Below are positions 34,501 through 44,350 of a stretch of DNA of 64,000 nt, piece after piece (position 1 is the first letter of the stretch; each line of letters opens with the position of its first letter). The position numbers were made by a program, and so were the translations under genes. The notes below the pieces were generated by a model. It was given only the letters and a program-made list of their open reading frames with translations. It had not been told where the DNA came from and did no database searches. The DNA is from Arenicola marina. Lineage: Eukaryota > Annelida > Polychaeta > Arenicolidae. Where the stretch lies: the NCBI GenBank assembly GCA_964019135.1, contig OZ025258.1, forward strand, positions 31,552,186 to 31,616,185. Reading direction: 5' to 3'.

Positions 34501-37500
34501 CCCCTAGTATTATGGACGTCAGTACCCACCTTGTCTGACGTATGAACGCCCCCCTAGTATTATGGGCGTCAGTACCCACCTTGTCTGACGTATGGACGCC
34601 TCCCTAGTATTATGGACGTCAGTACCCACCTTGTCTGACGTATGGACGCCCCCCTAGTATTATGGACGTCAGTACCCACCTTGTCTGACGTATAAACGCC
34701 CCCCTAGTATTATGGACGTCAGTACCCACCTTGCCTGACGTATGAACGCCCCCCTAGTATTATGGACGTCAGCACCCACCTTGTCTGACGTATGGACGCC
34801 CCCCTAGTATTATGGACGTCAGTACCCACCTTGTCTGACGTATGAACGCCCCCCTAGTATTATGGACGTCAGTACCCACCTTGTCTGACGTATGGACGCC
34901 TCCCTAGTATTATGGACGTCAGTACCCACCTTGTCTGACGTATAAACGCCCCCCTAGTATTATTGACGTCAGTACCCACCTTGTCTGACTATAAACGCCC
35001 CCCTAGTATTATGGACGTCAGTACCCACCTTGTCTGACGTATGGACGCCCCCCTAGTATTATGGACGTCAGTACCCACCTTCTCCGACGTATGAACGCCC
35101 CCTAGTATTATAGACGTCAGTACCCACCTTGTCTGACGTAAAAACGCCCCCCTGGTATTATGGACGTCAGTACCCACCTTGCCTGACGTATGAACGCCCC
35201 CTAGTATTATGGACGTCAGTACCTACCTTGTCTGACGTATGGACGCCCCCCTAGTATTATGGACGTCAGTACCCACCTTGCCTGACGTATGGACGCCCCC
35301 CTAGTATTATGGACGTCAGTACCCACCTTGTCTGACGTATAAACGCCCCCCTAGTATTATGGACGTCAGTACCCACCTTGTCTGACGTATGGACGCCCCC
35401 CTAGTATTATGGACGTCAGTACCTACCTTGTCTGACGTATAAACGCCCCCCTAGTACTATGGACGTCAGTACCCACCTTGTCTGACGTATGGTCGCCTCC
35501 TGGTATTATGGACGTCAGTACCCACCTTGTCTGACGTATAAACGCCCCCCTAGTATTATGGACGTCAGTACCCACATTGTCTGACGTATAAACGCCCCCC
35601 TAGTATTATGGACGTCAGTACCCACCTTGCCTGACGTATGGACGCCCCCCTAGTATTATGGACGTCAGTACCCACCTTGTCTGACGTATAAACGCCCCCC
35701 TAGTATTATGGACGTCAGTACCCACCTTGTCTGACGTATGAACGCCCCCCTAGTATTATGGACGTCAGTACCCACCTTGCCTGACGTATGGACGCCCCCC
35801 TAGTATTATGGACGTCAGTACCCACCTTGTCTGACGTATGGACGCCCCCCTAGTATTATGGACGTCAGTACCCACCTTGCCTGACGCATGGACGCCCCCC
35901 TAGTATTATGGACGTCAGTACCCACCTTGTCTGACGTATAAACGCCCCCCTAGTATTATGGACGTCAGTACCCACCTTGTCTGACGTATGAACGCCCCCC
36001 TAGTATTATGGACGTCAGTACCCACCTTGCCTGACGTATGGACGCCCCCTAGTATTATGGACGTCAGTACCCACCTTGTCTGACGTATAAACGCCCCCCT
36101 AGTATTATGGACGTCAGTACCCACCTTGTCTGACTTATGGACACCCGCTAGTATTATGGACGTCAGTACCCACCTTGTCTGACGTATAAACGCCCCCCTG
36201 GTATTATGGACGTCAGTACCCACCTTGCCTGACGAATGAACGCCCCCCTAGTATTATGGACGTCAGTACCCACCTTGTCTGACGTATAAACGCCCCCCTA
36301 GTATTATGGACGTCAGTACCCACCTTGTCTGACGTATGGACACCCGCTAGTATTATGGACGTCAGTACCCACCTTGTCTGACGTATAAACGCCCCCCTGG
36401 TATTATGGACGTCAGTACCCACCTTGCCTGACGTATAAACGCCCCCCTAGTATTATGGACGTCAGTACCTACCGTGCCTGACGTATGGACGCCCCCTAGT
36501 ATTATGGACGTCAGTACCCACCTTGTCTGACGTATAAACGCCCCCCTAGTATTATGGACGTCAGTACCCACCTTGTCTGACGTATGGACGCCCCCCTAGT
36601 ATTATGGACGTCAGTACCCACCTTGTCTGACGTATGGAAGCCCCCCTAGTATTATGGACGTCAGTACCCACCTTGTCTGACGTATGGACACCCGCTAGTA
36701 TTATGGACGTCAGTACCCACCTTGTCTGACGTATGAACGCCCCCCTAGTATTATGGACGTCAGTACCCACCTTGTCTGACGTATAAACGCCCCCCTAGTA
36801 TTATGGACGTCAGTACCCACCTTGCCTGACGTGTGGACGCCCTCCTAGTGTTATGGACGTCAGTACCCACCTTGTCTGACGTATGGACGCTCCCTTAGTA
36901 CTATGGACGTCAGTATCCATCTTGTCTGACGTATAAACGCCCCCCTAGTATTATGGACGTCAGTACCCACCTTGTCTGACGTATAAACGCCCCCCTAGTA
37001 TTATGGACGTCAGTACCCACCTTGTCTGACGTATAAACGCCCCCCTAGTATTATGGACGTCAGTACCCACCTTGTCTGACGTATGGACGCCCCCCTAGTA
37101 TTATGAACGTCAGTACCCACCTTGTCTGACGTATAAACGCCCCCCTAGTATTATGGACGTCAGTACCCACCTTGTCTGACGTATGGACGCCCCCCTAGTA
37201 TTATGGACGTCAGTACCCACCTTGTCTGACGTATGAACGCCCCCCTAGTATTATGGACGTCAGTACCCACCTTGTCTGACGTATAAACGCCCCCCTAGTA
37301 ATATAGACGTCAATACCCACCTTGCCTGACGTATGGACGCCCCCCTAGTATTATGGACGTCAGTACCCACCTTGTCTGACGTATGGACGCCTCCCTAGTA
37401 TTATGGACGTCAGTACCCACCTTGTCTGACGTATGGACGCCCCCTAGTATTATGGACGTCAGTACCCACCTTGTCTGACGTATGAACGCCCCCCTAGTAT

Positions 37501-40500
37501 TATGGACGTCAGTACCCACCTTGTCTGACGTATGGACGCCCCCCAAGTATTATGAACGTCAGTACCCACCTTGTCTGACGTATAAAAGCCCCCTAGTATT
37601 ATGGACGTCAGTACCCACCTTGTCTGACGTATGAACGCCCCCCTAGTATTATGGACGTCAGTACCCACCTTGTCTGACGTATAAAAGCCCCCTAGTATTA
37701 TGGACGTCAGTACCCACATTGTCTGACGTATAAACGCCCCCCTAGTATTATGGACGTCAGTACCCACCTTGTCTGACGTATGGAAGCCCCCCTAGTATTA
37801 TGGACGTCAGTACCCACCTTGTCTGACGTATAGACGCCCCCCTAGTATTATGGACGTCAGTACCCACCTTGTCTGACGTATAAACGCCCTCCTAGTGTCA
37901 TGGACGTCAGTACCCAACTTGTCTGACGTATGGACGCCCCCTTAGTACTATGGACGTCAGTACCCACCTTGTCTGACGTATAAACGCCCCCCTAGTATTA
38001 TGGACGTCAGTACCCACCTTGTCTGACGTATGAACGCCCCCCTAGTATTATGGACGTCAGTACCCACCTTGTCTGACGTATGGACGCCCCCCTAGTATTA
38101 TGGACGTCAGTACTCACCTTGTCTGACGTATGGACGCCCCCCTAGTATTATGGACGTCAGTACCCACCTTGCCTGACGTATGAACGCCCCCCTAGTATTA
38201 TGGACGTCAGTACCCACCTTGTCTGACGTATGGACGCCCCCCTAGTATTATGGACGTCAGTACTCACCTTGTCTGACGTATGGACGCCCCCCTAGTATTA
38301 TGGACGTCAGTACCCACCTTGTCTGACGTATGGACGCCCCCCTAGTATTATGGACGTCAGTACCCACCTTGTCTGACGTATGGACGCCCCCCTAGTATTA
38401 TGGACGTCAGTACTCACCTTGTCTGACGTATGGACGCCCCCCTAGTATTATGGACGTCAGTACCCACCTTGTCTGACGTATGGACGCCCCCCTAGTATTA
38501 TGGACGTCAGTACCCACCTTGCCTGACGTGTGGACGCCCTTCCACAGACTGAAGTAGCAGATGACGTAGACGGCGAGAAGACACAGCGCCATCTGCCAGC
38601 GAATCTGCCCCAGACCGTCGATGCCCGTCGACTCGTGCATTCCCAGCATGCCGCGCCTGTGACGTCACCAGGACAAGGGTCACGTGTACATTACATGCCA
38701 TATATAGACACAACTGGAAGTCCGTTCAACAAATAAATATTACTTTCAAAGACGTTATTTTTTTAAACATTCCAACAAAACATTCCGACAAAATAGTCAT
38801 TATTCCGCGGATGTCATATCTTCTATTTAAGGAAGTTTTTATCTGAATTTAATAACAGTCAGAAGATAACAAGCATCAGATATCAATTTTATGACTGAAC
38901 TTTCCTTCAGTTTCAATGTATATACTATATTAGACAACCCAGACATATGATCCTTACTGGACAAACGTTTACTTTTACTAACCAAAACCGGATTTTTGTA
39001 CTTATTTTGTAGATATTTCATCATTATAATTTAGTACATGGGTCTGCGTACACAATGAAGTAAAGTTCATAATATGTATATATATATGTATGTATATGTA
39101 GGTTCCTTGGGCTTTGACGTGACCAGTGCGTGATGAGCCCCTGAACGTGAAGTGGGGTACCTCAAAACATGTTATGCATCATAAGATATATTCCTAAAGG
39201 CTCGGACAGTATAATGAGAGACTCGAACCACTGCCGGATGCATAGATCATCAATGTTATCGGCATTTTAAGTCCTTATTTGAATGAAGGTGATTGTCGTA
39301 AAAAGTTCCACGTTCATACAACAACGGAGAGAGGTGAACAAAGGAAGATCGCTCAATAAGTGTGTTCATTTGACCGTCCGAACGCGACTATCAATGACAA
39401 TGAAGAACACAAAAACATAATAATAATACATTTTATAGTATATAAAGTAACCGAACTACCCATATTTTTTCATGAGAAATACCATCGATACCAAGTCTGT
39501 GTTATGTATGTATGTATCATTGACATGACACTGCCTTGAAAGAAAATATTTTAATTCCGTGCAAAAATGCACAAAACTACAGTATCCAGGTGCTACCTAC
39601 TCGTAATACTCCAGCGCGGGGGACTTCCGGGTGTCCTCAATGGCCGCCGTGACGTTGCTGGCGTTGAGCCCCGTGGCTGACGTCACTGCTGAGATGGCGT
39701 CGACCAGGACCTCGCCGCCGCCCCGCGCCGCGCTGTACGCCGCCCCGGCCCCCGCCGCCAGCGACCCGTTGGCCCAGGAGGACCCGTTGCCCCCCCAGGT
39801 GTCGTTACCCCCCTCGTCCCCGGTCAGGTAGCCGTCGAAGCAGTCCGGGGTGTTCCAGGTGTTGTTGCAGGAGATCCAGGGTAGGCGGGAGGTGAAGGAC
39901 GAGATGAAATAGTGCAGCGCCCAGGCGATCACCACATTGTAGTAGAAGTCCGTGTAAAAGGCGATCAGCACGACGGCGTAACCCACACCTGCGGGGGAGA
40001 TTCAGGGGCGGGCGGGGGGGGGGGGGTAGGGGGGGGGTCAGGGTAAAAAACGTAATTATAGAAATAGACTTTCTCAATAATGAGAGTTGTATTGCCAAAT
40101 TATCCCTTAGATATTGTGTGGATAAACGCATGTTTGTTATCTTATCTAGAAATTTGTTGGTTCTATATACGCTCTGCCCGGACAGATATATATATATATT
40201 TACATATTCTGCATAGAATTATGGGAATGAAGCTGGATCACGACCTCCCTCCTAATAGAGCTGATGGAGTATGGCTGTATCAGCTGGTGATCATAGCTAC
40301 CCGGCGGCCAGGTGTGGTTTAGACGGCTATTGGGGAATCCACACCGCCATCGATACACTTGAATCAATTTTTATATATGGATGGTGATCGACTGGCAGCA
40401 CACCTAAATGGACATCAGCAGGCCCACTGGAGCATCACCCCTCTTAGACTATATCCACCACCACCCTCTCACCCAGCCCGCACCCCTCTTAGAATACTCC

Positions 40501-42313
40501 CCCCTCCTCCCCCAGCCCCACCCCGCTTAGACTACCCCCCCTCACCCAGCCCCAACCCCTCTTAGACTATAACCACCACCCCCTCTCACCCAGCCCCACC
40601 CCTCTTGGACTACTGCCCCCCCCCCTCACCCAGCCCCACCCTCTTAGACTACCCCCCTCACCCAGCCCCAATCCCTCTTAGACTACTCTACCCCCAGCCC
40701 CCCGTCACCCAGCCCGCACCTCTCTTCACATTCCCATCAATTATTGCACACCTAGCGACCGTTTCAGGTACCGCACAGCACGTTCACCTCAGCTCGAGGC
40801 GCTCACACCCGCTGTTACAGAGATATTAGGTCAAACATCAGTGTATGATAGACGGATAAAGCGTCAGACTGTCATCAGAACCACTAACCCATACAGATCA
40901 TTACCCCAGCCCAGTTCCACGCAGCGTCACCTCCTCCAAATGTAACCCACTTCATCCCAGGCGCGTCACCCCAACACACCCACCCCATTTCATCCCATCC
41001 CACCCGACCCCACCCACACCGCCCCACCTCACCCCAACCCGCCATCCCCACACACAACCCCACCCAACCCCACCCCACACTACTACCAGTAAATGTCACC
41101 TCAACTCACCCCACCCCACCCCACCCCACCCCACTCCTGGCTCTGTTTTGCCTCACGCCATCCCACCTTTAAAAATGTCACCACAGCCCTCCACAGAAGG
41201 CCTACACCCTCCCCCCCCCTCACCCATCTTTTCTACGGTTCCATAATAATCCCAAGCTCCCCCACCCCTCCCCACCACACCCCCCCCCCCACCACCCCCA
41301 CCCCCTGCCTACTGTCCCAGTGCTTACCTCTGAAGAGAGGACAGATCCTACCCCAGCATGTGATGGCCCCTTTCCTGTTGAACTGGCCAAGCTCCCCCAC
41401 CCCTCCCCACCACACCCCCCCCCACCACCCCCACCCCCTGCCTACTGTCCCAGTGCTTACCTCTGAAGAGAGGACAGATCCTACCCCAGCATGTGATGGC
41501 CCCTTTCCTGTTGAACTGGCCCAGAGCCAGCTCCATGTAGAACAAGGGAATCCCGCCCAGCAGTAATATCAGCGTGTAGGGAATCAGGAAGGCACCTGCA
41601 GAGAGATCGTCGCCAAGGTATATAGTACAATAATACGGTCATCTAACACACAATTATGACCTATGATTACCTGGTAAATGCGTAATACAATTTCATAAGA
41701 ACATGTCACAGCTATGGAATTTATATATACATGAAATATTTTATATTTTGAAAACAATTTGAAATCTGATTTGGTTATTTTTCTCAGATTACTGCCGTTT
41801 AAGATTCATTGGTTGAAGCTGTGCACTGCATATAAATCACTTCCGCTGACTCCATTAGACCATGTAGCATGAGATCCTTCGATGATGGCACAACCAGAGC
41901 AGACCCACTGAATAAACATCAGCACATGACAAGAGGCCATTCAAGATCTATTTCGCTCGACAGCGTTAAATACTGAAAAAATGACCTGATGCCTCAACTA
42001 TATCTGCGTACCCATAACCCAACCCGGAATGCCCTGAGATAGCGTCAGGATTAACACATTGCCAGACACAGCCCACAAGCACTCCAGCGTGAGCCACTCA
42101 TACCTCCGCCATTTTTGTAGCAGTAGTAAGGGAACCTCCAGACATTTCCGAGGTCCACAGCGAATCCGATGACGGAGAGCAGGAAGTCAGCCTTCTTATC
42201 CCACGTCTCGCGTCCGTCATATCCCGACCCGTTGCCAAGGGCAACCTCCTTCCCGTTCGCATGTGTGACGTCATTGGCCAACTCGACTCCTTCGTCGCTG
42301 AGATTTTGTTTTT
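22474..42313 (-). CDS. gene B: SLC6 monoamine (serotonin/dopamine-type) transporter, 13 coding exons traced
   Basis: Plasma-membrane symporter expected to take up a biogenic amine with Na+ and Cl-. Exons on the minus strand: 42313-42104, 41595-41461, 39988-39601, 38656-38518, 34068-33934, 33221-33118, 30681-30557, 30385-30273, 29681-29553, 26979-26880, 26432-26332, 23230-23063, 22572-22474. All junctions are GT/AG and phase-consistent, giving at least 648 residues (human SERT is 630). Visible hallmarks: TM1 [14 protein letters not shown] with the amine-binding Asp (D98 in human SERT), the EL2 Cys pair ([10 protein letters not shown]), TM6 [22 protein letters not shown]8 LGLDSS with the sodium-site Asp-Ser, and TM10-12. 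TM6 is closest to SERT; the Phe in GFAVD and the EL2 end EYYERG resemble DAT. EL2 is unusually long. The initiator Met must lie in an unseen upstream exon, because the frame runs to a stop near 42354 without an ATG. Confidence 0.93.
22655..22925. repeat. AT-rich repeat of about 32 bp, about 8 copies
   Basis: Degenerate units GAAAATATGCTATGGAAAAG followed by ATAAAATATTAT, in the last intron of gene B. Confidence 0.8.
23063..23230 (-). CDS. gene B exon 12 (TM12)
   Basis: Acceptor GTGCGTAG, donor GGGAG|GTACGT. 56 codons: [20 protein letters not shown] ... [12 protein letters not shown]. Its first 41 bases and acceptor are the template of the adjoining 68-76 bp minisatellite. Confidence 0.92.
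23188..24083 (-). repeat. 68-76 bp minisatellite containing gene B exon 12 splice acceptor, about 12 copies
   Basis: The first unit is the real start of exon 12 with its acceptor. Each further unit repeats, on the minus strand, TTTATTTCCG(T/C)GCGTAG|G and 35-41 exon bases (encoding the VIFGFSSY region), joined by about 30 bp ending TGTTCATTTTGTT. Some units lack 4 bp at the exon start (TAGGCTGTGATATTC). Confidence 0.92.
25314..25530. repeat. dispersed repeat family 1, copy C
   Basis: GGGCACTATTATACAAATCT, GGTGCCTTGATGCCTGAGAG and AACCCAGGAATGTATTATTT match copy B (15608-15845) in the same order. It is nested in the 1.7-kb TIR element. Confidence 0.75.
25557..25654. mobile_element. hAT-like MITE, 98 bp
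   Basis: Ends CAGGGTCGGATCCA and TGGATCCGCCCCTG form an inverted pair of about 14 bp. The interior (GTAAATGGTATAAAT) is shared with the element at 49736. CAGGGGCGGATCCAG-type ends are typical of hAT elements. A clean 8-bp target duplication is not visible. Confidence 0.6.
26332..26432 (-). CDS. gene B exon 11 (TM11 start)
   Basis: Acceptor CTCCACCAG, donor TTATTG|GTAAGT. It codes [20 protein letters not shown] and [13 protein letters not shown]. Confidence 0.92.
26880..26979 (-). CDS. gene B exon 10 (TM10)
   Basis: Acceptor CTCTCCAG, donor CTACG|GTAGGT. It codes [20 protein letters not shown] and [13 protein letters not shown]. Its first 19 bases and acceptor are the template of the adjoining 64-bp minisatellite. 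Confidence 0.92.
26961..27606 (-). repeat. 64-bp minisatellite containing gene B exon 10 splice acceptor, about 10 copies
   Basis: Each unit on the minus strand reads TGTACTCTCCAG|GGCGGGGC then CTACGTGGTACAGTAACG, i.e. acceptor plus the first 19 exon bases (GGAYVV codons), then about 45 bp of intron. The array starts inside exon 10 and extends into intron 9. Two linker variants (ACATCGTTAC and ACAACGTT) partly alternate. Confidence 0.93.
27755..27846. mobile_element. 92-bp hairpin MITE
   Basis: AATGCCCATGTAACAGTACA (continuing TTCTTGAAAA) is matched by an inverted copy ending at 27846, an imperfect 30-bp stem. A second perfect 10-bp stem with a 4-bp loop (GTACATTCTT/AAGAATGTAC, 27770-27793) is nested on the left side. 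Confidence 0.6.
27965..28070. repeat. dispersed repeat family 2, copy B
   Basis: AGAACCCACGAAATGTATT ... GTGAGCTAAGCTGAAACA ... GTTCGCCCT matches 6948-7055. It lies in gene B intron 9. Confidence 0.7.
28071..29552 (-). other. gene B intron 9, distal part, no feature recognised
   Basis: AT-rich. A short inverted repeat (CCCCAATATTATTGGGG, near 28599) is the only structure seen. Small open frames near 28240-28550 show no family resemblance. Confidence 0.4.
29553..29681 (-). CDS. gene B exon 9 (TM9)
   Basis: Acceptor GTGGTCAG, donor CGGAG|GTGAGA. 43 codons: [20 protein letters not shown] ... [11 protein letters not shown]. Confidence 0.92.
30273..30385 (-). CDS. gene B exon 8 (TM8)
   Basis: Acceptor ATTTCAG, donor AGCTCG|GTGAGT. 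It codes [20 protein letters not shown] ... [11 protein letters not shown], including the sodium-site Asp-Ser. Confidence 0.93.
30557..30681 (-). CDS. gene B exon 7 (TM7)
   Basis: Acceptor GGTTACAG, donor GGAAG|GTGAGT. It codes [20 protein letters not shown] ... [17 protein letters not shown]. The tyrosine codon spanning the junction restores NNVYYDA. Confidence 0.93.
31505..31622. repeat. 43-bp tandem repeat, three copies
   Basis: GAGCACCAGGGTGATCTGAC then TC(C/G)TGCTGGGACC, at 31505, 31548 and 31591, in gene B intron 6. Confidence 0.9.
31755..31955. repeat. C-rich degenerate repeat (CCACCCTGCCAGC type)
   Basis: Short degenerate units of CCACCCTGCC and CAGCCAGC in gene B intron 6. Open frames on both strands are by-products of composition. 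Confidence 0.75.
32400..32660. repeat. polypyrimidine tract
   Basis: About 260 bp of strongly C/T-biased + strand sequence in gene B intron 6 (purine-rich in the transcript). No splice function is apparent because the gene runs on the other strand. Confidence 0.6.
33118..33221 (-). CDS. gene B exon 6 (TM6)
   Basis: Acceptor GGTTACAG, donor GTATTA|GTGAGT. It codes [20 protein letters not shown] and [14 protein letters not shown], nearly identical to the SERT substrate-site helix. Confidence 0.93.
33370..33933 (-). repeat. 26-bp minisatellite starting at gene B exon 5 splice donor
   Basis: The first unit is the donor itself: GTCAGTATCAAGGTCGCTGG follows exon 5 directly, and the units that follow read (G/A)TCTGTGTCAAGGTCGC then CGTAGCTTG. 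About 13 clear units lie at 33600-33933 and more degenerate ones continue toward 33370. Confidence 0.88.
33934..34068 (-). CDS. gene B exon 5 (TM5)
   Basis: Acceptor ATTGCAG, donor CCGAG|GTCAGT. Exactly 45 codons: [20 protein letters not shown] ... [12 protein letters not shown]. Confidence 0.93.
34231..38540 (-). repeat. 50-bp minisatellite containing gene B exon 4 splice donor, about 86 copies
   Basis: Each unit on the minus strand contains GGCGTCCATACGTCAGACAAG's equivalent of the last 21 bases of exon 4 (codons for GVHTSDK; the exon itself has GVHTSGK), followed without a break by GTGGGTACTGACGTCCATAA and a TACTAGGGG end. The array abuts exon 4 and fills 97% of the 4.45-kb intron 4. Every unit therefore holds a complete AAG|GTGGGTA donor. 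Confidence 0.96.
38518..38656 (-). CDS. gene B exon 4 (TM4)
   Basis: Acceptor GTCACAG, donor GGCAAG|GTGGGTA. It codes [20 protein letters not shown] and TM4, ending [12 protein letters not shown]. The last 21 bases and the donor are the template of the adjoining 50-bp minisatellite. Confidence 0.92.
39060..39100. repeat. TA/TATG microsatellite
   Basis: ATATGTATATATATATGTAT-type simple repeat in gene B intron 3. Confidence 0.7.
39601..39988 (-). CDS. gene B exon 3 (TM3 and expanded EL2)
   Basis: Acceptor CCCGCAG, donor TACGA|GTAGGT. It codes TM3 ([20 protein letters not shown]), [18 protein letters not shown] and a Gly/Ala/Ser-rich stretch of about 60 residues with several N-glycosylation sequons (NNT, NDT, NGS twice, NAS, NVT) before ALEYYE. 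Confidence 0.92.
40430..40730. repeat. C-rich degenerate repeat (CTCACCCAGCCCCA...CTTAGACTA)
   Basis: About nine irregular units of CCCTCTTAGACTA joined to CACCCAGCCCCACC in gene B intron 2. It is not adjacent to a splice site. A further C/A-rich stretch (CCCACCCCACC) follows at 40890-41130. Confidence 0.8.
41252..41520 (-). repeat. tandem duplication of about 133 bp copying the 3' half of gene B exon 2
   Basis: The blocks 41252-41386 and 41387-41520 are nearly identical apart from C-run length. The downstream copy holds the last 59 bases of exon 2 ([19 protein letters not shown] codons) and its donor at 41328-41327, but no acceptor and no 5' half. The functional exon is the complete one at 41461-41595. 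Confidence 0.93.
41461..41595 (-). CDS. gene B exon 2 (TM2)
   Basis: Acceptor TCTGCAG, donor AGAG|GTAAGC. It codes [20 protein letters not shown] and [16 protein letters not shown], then GRICPLFR. Its 3' half plus adjoining intron is duplicated in tandem. Confidence 0.92.
42104..42313 (-). CDS. gene B exon 1 traced (N-tail and TM1)
   Basis: Codes [14 protein letters not shown] ... [20 protein letters not shown] and [14 protein letters not shown]; the donor is GGAG|GTATGA. The 5' edge uses the acceptor CCAAACAG at 42315-42314, after a T-rich tract. CTCAG a few bases downstream is an alternative. No Met lies upstream in frame, so this is not the first coding exon. Confidence 0.85.
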
Positions 42314-43520
42314 CTGTTTGGCCAACAAAAAGAAATACATTATTAGAGAGTAATTACGAATGGGTTTAATGACAAAAAACAATTGGAAGGTTATATCGAC
42401 AGTAATACTTTACCTGATTGGATAACTGGAAAATCACGTGAGCACTGAACTAACAACTCTCAAGCTATTGTGACCTCCCTGGGGGACTGTCCGTCATTTG
42501 TACCGCCATCACCTAGCGTTAAATGCCCCTAAGCGTGATATTAACCCGCATATCAACCTGCAACTTCCGAAAAAATTTCCCCATGTTTTCTTTCATTGAA
42601 AAAAACATCCCCCAGACTGCTAGTGTTAATGAAAAAAAATCCCCGACATCGCTTGGCCGCTGAACCCCCTGGAGGCAATTCCTTCATGCACAGAACCTGC
42701 CAAAGAGGAAAATATTTTATCTATTTTTATCGCATAGCGAACCATTTCCCACCATAGATCATACGGGCCAGCGCCATTTCCGCTCCGCAGCTACGGTCTG
42801 CTGGCTGCGCACGCACGCTACCGGAACCATGGCTGGGTCCCCGGCCGATAGTAGGTTGGGAACCGGCGAAAGAAATCCCCCCCGTAATTTGAATATGAAA
42901 GCCCCTCAGTCGCCGGTTCGCTCTGGCTCTTTCATTCATTGGGGGAGTATGGAAGCAGGGCTTCTGTGGATTTCCGTTCACTCAAGCTTGCCGTAAACCT
43001 CAAGAGGGCATCAATGCTGTAGCATCTCAACAGTAAGTTATGCATTTACTTTGATAATATCCATACGATGCAAATGTCCCGAAATACGTGTTATGTGTTA
43101 AAGGAACAGTTTTCCTTCGACTGTACCAGCCATAACAGTATTGAGCCAATTATTAACGTTATAGTCTACAGCGAATTCACAGTTATTCGCTCTTCACTTT
43201 AATATACGGCATCGAATGTTTTCGAGTTTCGCGTTTTCTTAAAAGGCGAGGAATGTCAATGTTACTGAGAAATATCGATGTAGTTTCCCAGTACAATAGA
43301 AATATATTTATGTTAATTAATCCGTAAACTTAAGTCCTTATGTAATGCTTCATAGATTTTAATGGAAGGTTTCTTGGGATCCATGCTAAATATGTCAAAT
43401 TTACTTGAAGCTGAGGTCATCAGAAAGAACCACAAAATATTTCCAAAAACTGTTTTTGCTAGAGACCCAAAATCAGAGGTGGCACACACGGAATGAAAGT
43501 GGAGCCAAAGTTGACATAAC
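42314..43520. other. region upstream of the traced gene B exons
   Basis: Must contain or precede the first exon(s) and promoter of gene B, but no ATG exon ending in phase 1 could be chosen with confidence. Confidence 0.35.
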
Positions 43521-44350
43521 ATGGCGGAGGCCCGCCTTGTGTCAGTCAGTAGACATGGGAATGATGCGAATTCTATAGCGCCCTCTGGCGATTAGCCGGT
43601 CGATGACGACCGGAAGTCATCTAATGTATGTTGCTTTGTACCTCTCAGATTGAAGAGTCGTGTCGTGGCGCACGAGGGCGGTGTCTAAATAACGGGGCGT
43701 CGCTCCCCAGCCGGCGCCCCGAGGGGGGAGGGGAGGGGTGGGGTGGAGTAGGGACGCCTGGGGGGAGGGGGGGGGGTACGGCCGACCAGGGAGTGGATGG
43801 CTGTATACCATGGGGTGCAGAGACTGTCCCGGTGCTCCGGGCAGTTTTATAGCGTGTCAGTCGATCGGGTTCCCCTTAATTAAGCCTAGAGGTAATGTGT
43901 CTCAAATGGGGAAATAAACGTAGTGAGACCTGCCGTCATCGGCTCTCAGTAGTAGTAGAGTAGAAGCATAGCCGGCTCTGGTTCAGTGAGAGGAGTTCAA
44001 TCTTTGGATGCTTAAGTCTAAGTTATCATTAAATCATTCCTTGATTTGAAAGGAGGCGACTTATTTAGAATAAATCAAATAATGCATGATACGTACTAAG
44101 TCCTAATCCGACGAATAAACTCGCCACCTAGCGACTTTAAACATATTTAATATTGCGCGAATGACATTGCACGGCCTCCTTTGATGGCAAGATTCTAGGG
44201 TAGCGTCAATCGAAATGACGTCCCAATCAACGTTGGAAACATTTATGTGATGAATACCCAATGTTGTCATGGTAACCATTTAAAGAAGGCTTTTATTACG
44301 GCCATCATGCAACACCGGAAGTGGATAAACATGGCGCCAACATCGTTATG
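43520..44350. promoter_or_regulatory. promoter/insulator-like cluster (ETS, CTCF-like motifs)
   Basis: ETS-type CCGGAAGT at 43610-43617 and 44315-44322, ATGGCGG and ATGGCGCC boxes at 43522 and 44331, and CTCF-like motifs at 43576-43590 (TAGCGCCCTCTGGCG) and 44122-44133. A G-rich tract lies at 43715-43780. Candidate regulatory region upstream of gene B, with no transcript support. Confidence 0.3.
43576..43590 (-). promoter_or_regulatory. CTCF-like site
   Basis: TAGCGCCCTCTGGCG, reverse complement CGCCAGAGGGCGCTA, fits the bilaterian CTCF core. Confidence 0.45.

Noticed and set aside
34231-38540. CRISPR-like regular array
   Set aside because: There are no unique spacers; units are contiguous, eukaryotic and match a splice junction.
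39180-39290. Minus-strand box B-like GTGGTTCGAGTCTC as a tRNA or SINE
   Set aside because: No box A lies at the right distance and there is no cloverleaf.
42051-42281. Gene B starting at LAND/MAND near 42281
   Set aside because: The codon there is TTG, not ATG; the frame continues upstream, so this is an internal exon.
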